Translations under genes and position numbers: made by a program
The notes under the pieces: generated by a model
The model's database searches: none
Seen by the model: only the letters and a program-made list of their open reading frames with translations
What the model was told of the DNA's origin: nothing
NCBI GenBank assembly: GCA_045596905.1
Contig: JAZODG010000043.1
Coordinates: forward strand, 1 to 17,645
DNA from: RGIG1681 sp045596905
GTDB lineage: Bacteria; Bacillota; Clostridia; Christensenellales; UBA1242
DNA length: 17,645 nt
Direction: 5' to 3'
Shown here: in pieces, positions 1-9,900 of the stretch
How the letters are laid out: the number at the start of each line of letters is the position of its first letter
Position numbering within the stretch: the stretch's first letter is position 1

Positions 1-954
1 GCGTTCCAATTGATTGATGTCAGGCTTAATGTATTATTAAATGCGTAAATTCCAATTGAAGTTACATTTGTTCCAATTGTAAGGCTTGTCATTGCTGTAC
101 AATAATTGAACGCATATCCATGAATGGCTGTTGTTCTTTCACCAATAACAATGCCTGTGAGCGATATACATGCTGAGAAACAACCATTTTCAAGTGTTAC
201 TGCATTAAGATTTGTAACAGTTGTGAGTTCGTTATTATGACAGAAGGCATAGACACCGACTGATGAAACTACATCACCCTTAAACTCAACAGTTTTTATT
301 TTTGCTGTTACATCATCAATAACTATTGAATTATCTGAAGCATATTCATGTGTAATTGGATAGAAACTGTTATCAGGAACATTTTCAACTTCTGCACCAT
401 AAACAAGAGTAATACCAGTTCCACCATAACCACTGTAATAGAACACATAGTTGTAGTCAGCAAAGTCAGCAACATTTTTTGCGTTCCATGTGATTGAAGT
501 AAGTGCAGTTGTATATGAGAATGCGTGAATACCAATTGAAGTAACATTTGTTCCAATTGTAAGGCTTGTCATTGCTGTGTTTTCATCAAATGCATAAGCA
601 CCAACAGTTGTTGTTCTCTCACCAATAATAATTGAACCAAGTCTATAACAGTTTTCAAATGCTGAGTTTGCAATTGTGACAGCATTAAGGTTTGTTACAG
701 TTGTGAGTTCATCGTTATAGCAGAATGCAAATGTACCAATAAAGCTTACTTTGTTACCATTAAACACAACTGTTTTGGTTTTTGGAGTGCATGAAGCAAT
801 GTTTTCTTCACCTACATTTGAAAGTGTTACTGGATAGAATGCATTATTTGGAACTTGTTCAACATTTTCTCCAAATACAATATTAATACCAGTTCCATCG
901 TTTCCAGATGCATAGAATACATAGTTGTTATCAGAGAAACTATAAACAGCTTTT
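1..954 (-). repeat. Tandem duplication of an approximately 159-residue LRR unit
   Basis: Two head-to-tail units, 954-481 (474 bp, 158 residues) and 480-1 (480 bp, 160 residues), both in frame. Each starts after a TWNA motif (gcgttcca on the plus strand at 955, 481 and 1) and runs through NYVFYxSG, a V-x-N-V/VP-x-N/D-x-FYP segment, FAFC/YAFC, ELTTVTNLNAVT, IIIGERTT-like and SLTIGTNVTSIG. Several stretches are almost identical in DNA, including about 35 bases at 544-578 against 64-98, while other parts have diverged. A more distant relative of the TWNA module (YFNAISCADF) lies near 1880. More copies may follow beyond the window. Confidence 0.85.
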
Positions 955-3900
955 GCGTTCCATGTGATTGAATTAAGTGATGTTGTTGCATAGAAAGTAT
1001 ATGTTCCTATGCCAGTGAGTTTTTCCGGAAGCAAAATTGCTGTGAGATCAAAGCAATAAGAAAATGCTCTGTGCTTGATTTCAACAATAGCGCTACTTGC
1101 AGGAATTGTGCAAGTTGTCATGTTTGAACAATACCAGAATGCATACTCACCAATTCTCTTGTATGATGAATCAAGTGTTAAAACCTTGATTGTTGTGTTA
1201 CCAGCATATTGATAGTCATAAATCTCATCAAGAAGAATTTCAATAGTAACATAATTGTCACTAACGCCATTAATTATAACATTATCAATTGTTACGTTTG
1301 TGCTGGTATCTTTGCTTGTATAGAATACATAATTTCCACCATTAGCTTTGGTGTAATATGTCACACCTTTAAATCTAAATGTGTGCCATGTTCCATCAAA
1401 AGTTGCTGGTACACCATATGTTTTATAAGTAATACCAGAAAGGTCAACAGTTTCATTTAATACATAATTACCACTGCTATTTAAAGTGAAGTATCTATCA
1501 GAGCTTTCGTTATAAGTAGATGACATTGGGTTTGCTGAAAGATTCTCAAATTCAATAAAGAACCACAAATAAGCATTTTTTGTATTGTAATAAATGTCTT
1601 GAATATTGCAACCTGCAAAAGCACTTTCTTTCACAATTTCAAGTGTTTCTGGCAATGTAACGTACATTAAGCCTGTATTATGGAATGCATATTCACCAAC
1701 TGATTCAACAACAGAGTCTTCAGCGTGAAGTGAATAAATATAGCAAGTACCAGAGTACATGAAATAACTTGGAATTCTTGTAACTTTGTTACCAATAAGT
1801 ATATCTGCACCACTTGAAGATACACCTGTATTATAAGCTAAGCTACCAAATGCATAATTTGTTGAATTAAAGTCTGCGCAAGAAATAGCATTAAAGTATA
1901 ATGCATAAACATTATAATAGTTTTCAAATGCCTTGCTGCCAATATATGTGATGGCTTCAGGAATAACAAGAACTTGAATCTTTAATCTGCTTTCTGTGTC
2001 TCCCCTATAAAGGTTGTTTGCCACAGTAGCTGAAGCATCACCGTTGATATATGTTACGTTCTTCCAACCATTTACACCATCGTCCCATTCATTTGTGATT
2101 TCAAGCTTAGCGTCAGTATAGTCAGCCAAACACAAATACATGAGTTTATATGAGTCAGTTGAAGCATCATAAACATATTCCATTTCATCAGTGCCATAAA
2201 CCTTATGAGCACCTGTTAAGTTGTCATTTGTTGCCTTAATATCAATAGCATCCCATTCAGTCTTAGAACCACCATATTTAACTGATTCAATGGTTTGAAC
2301 ACCACCTGAAACATTTGAAATATATGTTGATTCAACTGAATTGTCATAAGCAGAGTTATAAAGTGGGAATGCCGCAACATCAATTGTTGCAATAGCTGAA
2401 GGCATCTTAACAAACTTAAGTGGACAACCCAAGAATGCATACTTTCCAATAGTTGCAAGCACTGAAGCTTTTCTGCTTTCGGTTGTTTTTGCAATAGTCA
2501 AGTGAGTCAAACTGTTGCAGAATGCAAACGCAGATTCTTGAATAGTTACAATAGGGTTTGGAATGTGAACATAAGTGATAGTTTCACAATATCTAAACGC
2601 ATTTTTACCGATATTCAAAATGTTGTTTGAAGGAATTGTCAAACTAACCAAACTGCGAAGTTTTTCGAATGTACCTTCCAAAATAGCTGTGTAATCATTG
2701 TTGGTTGTAATATGCAAATATGTTGCACTTTCGCAGCCATAGAATGCATATTTGCCAATTGCCTTAACGTTATTTGAAATTTCAATAGCAAGAGCGTTTT
2801 CACAGCCATAGAATGCATATTCACCAATTGCGATATCTCTTTCAGCATCAACAACTGGAATATCAATTGATGGATAATGTGGTGTGATTGATGATGAAGC
2901 ATCAGCCAAACCAATATTTGAACAACCATAGAATGCATAGTTGCCAATTTCAAAGATGCCAGTTCCAATCACAAGGTTTCTAGCACTTGAGCAACCATAG
3001 AATGCATGGTTGTTAATGTCTTTAACAGTATCAGGAATAATAATTTCTTGAAGTGAAGCACAATTATAGAAGCAATATGCTGGGATTGTTTCAATTTTTG
3101 AACCAATAACAACATTTTGAAGTGATGAACAATCATAGAATGCGCTTGTTCCAAGTTTTCCTGAAACAGTGTTATTGTTGATGAGAGTGTCAGGAATAAC
3201 AATCTCACCTGCCATGTTTGAGTTACCCTTAAATGCGCTTGTTGCAATCTTTGTTAAGTTAGCACTTAATTTTAAGCCATGAATGTCATTTGCATTGAAT
3301 GCTTCAGCTTCAATTGAAACAACACTATCAGGAATAAACAAAGTGTTATTTGCAGTTATTGTTCCATATTCGTCAGTAAAGCCTTGAGTTGTTGGAACAA
3401 CTGTTCTTGCAGTCTTATAAATTGAATCATCAATGCTATATTCAATCTTACATTCTTCAAAAGCTTGACTTCCAATGTATGTACAAACTGAAGTTCCAAC
3501 AAATGTGAGACTTGTCACATGTTGTTGTTTATACATAAAGTCGTTTGGAATTCTTGTAACAATAGGTTCAATAAGAACATTAACTTTATGTGAAGCACTA
3601 CCAATATTACTGAACACAAGATCATATGTACTACCATTTACAAGTGCATAATCATTAAGTTCAATAGCATAAACATCAACAAGCTCAAGACCAATCAAAT
3701 CGCAGAATGACCAAACTTCAGTCACAGTAACATTCTTTGAAATCATAAGTTCATAAGCTGATTGCAAACCAGTTTCAGTGCTTCCATCAATAGCATAACT
3801 TTGAACCCTTGTTAATGTTTCAAAACAATTATCTTCAAACAACATCCACTTTGAAGGCATACGAATAATATCACTAACACCAGAGCTAACATTTGTGAGT

Positions 3901-6900
3901 GTATAGCTTGTTGTTGATGCGTCATAAACAAATGTATATTGATCAATTCTATATGTCAAAATTCTTGTTGCATCATTTGTGAAGTTTGTGTTTCCTGTTG
4001 ATGAAATGTTAATACTGTTATATTCAGCAACAGAACCTGTATAACAAACGTCATAAATATTTGTGCAACTATTAAATGCATAATTTTGAATTTCAGTAAC
4101 ACTCTTTGGGAAAACCACAAGTTCAAGTGCTGAACAATTTGCAAATGTATAAGGTTGAATAACTTCTAATTTGCTGTTAGATGAGAATGTTCTACCAATG
4201 ATAACATACTCAAGTGATGAACAGTTATAGAATGCATATTCGCCCAATGTTTCCAAACTATTTGGAAGCACAACAAAGAAAACATACATACAATTATAGA
4301 ATGCATATCGTCCAATTGTCTTTAAGGTTTCAGTATATGACCATGTTCCATTATTTTTCTTAGTTTCATAAGAAGCAAAATAAATATTATTAAATTGAGA
4401 ACATGAATAGAATGCATATTCACCAATTTCAATAAGATCATTTCCAAACCAAATAGAACCATACATTCTTTCATCATATGAAAATGCTCTATTTCCAATA
4501 TAAGTAACATTGTCATGGAACACCAATTCATGGTGAAGTGCATAAATGTTATCACAACCTGCAAATGCATATGCACCAATAGAAACAAGTGCATGTCCAT
4601 TGCCTTGAGTTCCATTAATAATCTTTGAACCAAGTGCTAAATAGCCATCAAACCATCCATTATAGAATGCATATTCGCCAATGGTTTCAACTGCGTCAGA
4701 AATATAAATATTTCCACCAGCAGATTCCATGTTATAGAACGCATATTTGCCAATAGTTGTAGTTGTTTCTGGAATGATTACTTCAGAACCAGATTTTTTG
4801 TTGTTATAGAATGCATATTCACCAATATAAACAATTGCTGAATTTGGATTCCACAATTCATAAATTTCAGTTGTTCCGTCTGCGTTCAAATCTTTTGCTA
4901 CAGGGGCTTTACCCAAAACAAGATATTCTGAGTTAATACAACCACGGAATGCGTTGTCACCAACATAATTTACAGTCCAAGGAATATCGATTCCAAGAAT
5001 AAATTCGTTTGCGTGACCGTCAATATATGACGCGTTATCTTCAACTCTTTCAACGTCTTTAAATCCGTGTTCAAGGTCACTCCAATAATCTGGAATAACA
5101 AGATATGTATTAAAGAGAGAGTCAACAACCTTGAGTGTGTATGAATCACTTGTTGCGTCATAAACAAGTCTCATATCATCAATCAAGTATGAAACTCTAG
5201 GGTCTGAATTTAAAATTCCACAATCTGAACTATCGTTAATAATATAATTAGCAAAATCATTATATGTTCCTGTATAATAAACGTTTTTAAGTGTTGTGCA
5301 ACCTTCGAAAGAATAACGTTCAAGTTTAGTAATTTCAACTGGAAGATAAAGGGTCTTTAAATCAATACAAGCTTCAAATGCTGATACGCTTATAGTTGAA
5401 AGATTCTTTGACAATCTAACATGGTCAATTGATGTGCAAGTATTAAATGCACTAGAACCAATAAAACTTACACTTTCAGGAATAATAACCATTCCGTCAA
5501 TAGAAATGCAATTATAGAAAGCAAATGAACCAATATGTGTTATAGATGCAGGAATTGTTAATGATGGCAAACCAGCACAATATGCAAAAGTTTCATCTTC
5601 AATTCTTGTCATAGAGCTTGAAAGAACAAGTCTTGTTGCACCACAATAGAAGAATGCATTATTTGAAACTGAAACAACATAGTCAGGCAAAATAATTTCA
5701 GTCAAATTTACACAACGTTCAAATGCCCCTTCACCAATATGAGTGATTCTTCTGAAATCAACAGTTGTGATTGTTAATCCAGTAAAGCTTCCTTTATATA
5801 CATCACCAGATTCTTGATAAACAGCATCATCAACATGTGTTACAGGCCAAGAACCATTTACACCGTCATGATAATAAATTGGGAACTGAATATGTCCAGT
5901 AATTGGATATGTGTCTCTATAATGACCATTTCCGTCATGGAAAACAATATTTGAAGAGTCATAATCTCTTGCAGACACTGAATAATATGTGTCATGGAAT
6001 GTCATTTCAAACTTTTCAAGTGTTCCATAGAATGAATCATCATAAACTGCATAAATATAGAATACTGGATAATTTTGGTTAACTGCTTCTTCGTTTGAAT
6101 AGAACCAGTTAAAGTGTGCACCAATTGAAGCGTTGATTGATGCAGCGTTAACATTACCTTCTTCATAGAAAGTATTAGAAATCATATAACCAGAGAAACC
6201 TGAAATGGTTGAAGATGTGTTATATTCATGGATATAAACATGAGTGTTAAAGTTGATAACACAATTATCTTCAACAACACTTGTTTGTGTGAATGTTAAC
6301 GCATAGTTTGTCAAGTCATTCTTTGTTGTTGTTGCAGCATAGAATTTGAATGTATATTCAACTTTTTCATATACAGCATAAGCGTTAAGAGTATAACCAC
6401 CTGATGCGTTTTCATCATCACTACCTTCAACAATCAAATCTGGTCTTGTGTGGTTAACGATAAAGCTTTCTTGGTTAAAAATCCATTCTGAACCAACAGC
6501 TTTGTAAAGACTTGATGCGTTAGTGATATCAGAAAGATTAACATCTTCATCTTCAATAACACCAACAACAATCATCCAATGAGTAATCTTATAACCATTT
6601 GTTGTTGGAACAACGTTGGTGTTAGATTCACCATTGATAACGTCAAACAACTTGAAGTATTGACCATATCTAATATCAACTTCTTTTGAAAGTGATTGAT
6701 TAGAAAGAAGGTTTACTTGTTCAAGTGTAAAGTAATTATAACCACCTGCTGCCTTATAAGAAGATGGCATATAGTGATATGTTAATTTTGTGATAGGAAC
6801 TGTAAAGTTTGCAATAACTCTAATTGAGTTTGCACCAGCTTTAAGATTTCCACTTTCGTCGAACATATGTTCAAAATGAAGGTTCTTAAAGTATGTTTTT

Positions 6901-9900
6901 GTTACAGTTGTGTAATCAATAAGCATCAATTGGTTTGTTTCTGGATCAACATAAGATGATGAGTCTGTAATAAATGTTGTCCAAGTTGAATTGTCACCAC
7001 TGTGATAATGTGCTGATTGAGCAGCCAAACCTTGAAGTGACCAACCAACAAACTTATAACCCAAAAGGCTTGGGTCATCAACAGAAAATGCTTGATCATA
7101 AGCAACTTTGATAGTTGCATATTTTGAACCAAAAATGTCTGCTGACATTTCAACAACTTTGTCATCAGGGTTCTTATACCAATAGCTCACACTATATTCA
7201 TGAGCTTTCCAAAGAGCTGTGAAAACAATTGTTGCTTCATCAACATAAGTTAAATCTTTGAAATAAATAAATGAAAGATCTTCAACGATAATTTCGTCTT
7301 CAGTATATGTTCCAGTAACTCCAGTTTCAAGAGTATTTGCAAGTTGCAAAGCAGTTGGAACACTACCAAGCGAACCAGTTGCATTAACTGTAAGGTTTTC
7401 AGTAATGTTGCCACTAGCGTCTTTCATGACAACAGTAATACTCCAACCGTTAAAGTCATAACCTACTGGGAATTCTCTTGGGTTTTCAACAATAAAGCTT
7501 TGACCAACAGCGCCATCAGTTGTGTATGTTGCACTGCCCCATTCACCACTGTTTGCATATTCACTCTTTCCAGGAATATAGTCTAAAACATAATCAATTG
7601 TAAATGTATTTGGAATCCAGTTCGCAGAGAATTGAACAACACCTGCAGAACCCCTTAAGTTCAAGAATTTTGTTGAAGCAAGTGGAGCGTCATCAATTGC
7701 TTCAGCAGTTGTTTTTAAGGTTGTTCCTGCGCTATTTTTAAACATGTGTGGCATGCCAGCTTCCATGTTTGTGATTGTCCAACCAGCAAATTGATATCCA
7801 AGTTTTGTTGGAACATCAACAGTAAATTCAACTGAATAGTTTGCTGTAATTGGAGCAAGACCATCAGTGAAGTTAACTGTATATTCAACACCTTCCCATC
7901 TAGCAACAATTTTTACATAACCATTATCAACTTGACAAACGTCTTTGAAGAAAATGTATTTTGTTGGGTCATCAGTTGAAGCAGTTGGTGGAACAGCATA
8001 TGGGTTTTCACCGTTTGTCACATGTGTGTCACATGTTGCTGTTGTGCCATAATACATGTCAATTTTTGACACCTTTGTTGTAGCAGCAGTTGTTGTATAA
8101 ACATAAACTTCCCAACCCTTGAACACAAAATATGTTCTTTCAGGAATTGTAAGTGAGAACAAGTTTCCATAAGAAACAACTTTTGTAAGTGTTGACAAGT
8201 TGTTTGATTCATATTCAACAGTATATGTATATGGAGTCCATGTAGCTGTTGCATAAATTGTTTCAATAACAGGAGTGTCATTGTCAATTTCAACAGCAGT
8301 CAAGTTCTTGAATGAAGTTGCCATGTTGTTTGCAACAACAACTTCTATTCTCTTGCCGTTAGTATCATTATTTTCATACTTATAGAACTTCCAACCTGTA
8401 AAGTTGTGGCAATATTTTGTTGGATAAGGCAAATTAATATTAACATCGTATGTTGCATATCTTGGGTATGTTCCAGTTTCGGTACCACCATCAAGTTCAT
8501 ATACCATGTTATAATTAATTGGTCTCCAAACAGCCTTAAATGTAACAGTTGCATTGTCTGTAATTTTCAATCTTGAATAATAGGTATCCTTGATTGCTTC
8601 AAGCTCTGTGTGAGCTGCGTCATTGTAAATATAAACAGGGTTTGCAGCTGTTCCAGCAGTTCTAAATTGTTGCAAACTTGTTGTAATACCAGATCTGTGG
8701 TAAACATAATAGTTTGTTGAGTTTAATGTGTAAACATCTCTTGATGTGTTAAGCAATTGCCAACCTAAGAACACATAACCAACTCTTGTTGGGTTTGGAA
8801 CATAAACTGTTTCATCATAAGCAATGTTTGTTGTTTTATAATCTTCAAATGTTGAGTTTTCAGATTCACCCTTAACACCACCATCTAAGTTATATGTGAT
8901 GTTATAATCATTGATTGTGTAGCAAGCATAGTAATAAACGTCAATGTCATATGTCCATTGGAATGAATCCCCTGCTGAAATTGTAGCAGTCATAGTAACA
9001 GTTGGGTCTGTGATTTGAGCATCTCTAAAGCACCAACCAACAAATGTTGTACCATATGGAGCATAACCTGTGGCAGCACCACCAGCCATATTGCTTGGCA
9101 TAACATAAGTTTCACCAAAGCCAACTCTATATTTTGATTGAATTGCAGAAGTTGCATACAATGAATCAGTTCTCAAAATTTCAGTGTAATAATAACCTGA
9201 GTTAATGTAGCTAACGTCACAGTAATTTGTTTGAGCTGCGATTGATGGATAACAAAGTTCATAATAGTGAACTTTATATTGTTTTGGAATGTAATAAAGA
9301 TATGCATATTGATCTGCAGCATAAAGCCAAGTAATTTCTTCAACTTCATGGTGAACACCTGAAGCATCAACAGTTCCACTTGTTGGTTTTGTTGAATATA
9401 ATTTCCATGAATCAAATTCAGTACCGTTTGGAGTGTTGTGGAATGGTTCAAGGAACATGAATGTGTCACCAAAAGTAACAGTTTGCATTCTAATTTCAGT
9501 TGTTGAATAGTTTGCAACCTTGTTAACTTGGTTATAAACGTGATTTGCACTTACTGGCAAGATTTCATAATAGTAAATATTGTATGAGTTCAATGAATAA
9601 ACAGCATAAATATTGAAATCTTCTTGATAGTTCCAATAAATTGAATCGATTTCATAAGCTGTGAATGTTGTTCCACCTGTTCCAACAAATGACCAATACA
9701 TAAATGTTGTTCCAGCTGGTAAAGCATTAACTGAATAACCTGTTGAAGCAACATTTTTGATATCAGTAAAGCTCAAGTTGATTTGACCTTCTGTGTCATA
9801 AAGAACATCTTCATCCTCAACAGCTCTATACTTTGCAAAGTCGTTGATTTCTAAATAATCTCCATCAACAACATAATAATAGAGTTTTGAGTTCCATGGT

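Larger units (their letters stand above)
1..5750 (-). repeat. BspA-type leucine-rich-repeat (LRR_5) region, about 45 repeats
   Basis: Residues about 2340-4256. Repeats of 22-25 residues have the pattern xxIGxYAFYxCxxLxxIxIPxxV, the treponemal/BspA LRR (LRR_5, PF13306-like). Clear examples are IGKYAFYGCESATYLHI (2710-2760), YAFYGCENALAIEI (2776-2820) and IGEYAFYNCSSLEYVII (near 4230). A hand count gives about 45 AF-type cores, many with Cys after the YG/YN turn. At DNA level the core appears on the plus strand as variants of tagaatgcatat. Known: BspA-type LRR solenoids bind fibronectin, fibrinogen or partner bacteria in several species. The region stops only because the window ends. Confidence 0.93.

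Noticed and set aside
1209..1460. Plus-strand ORF of 83 codons; likewise 7344-7586 and 9981-10352
   Set aside because: They are antisense to the giant gene, have no ribosome binding site or recognisable domain, and are open only because of low GC and the opposite-strand codon usage.
1..5300. Short regularly spaced DNA repeats (tagaatgcatat and variants) that look CRISPR-like
   Set aside because: Spacing follows the protein repeats, the sequences between are coding and in frame, and the repeat is imperfect; it is the codon pattern for YAFY.
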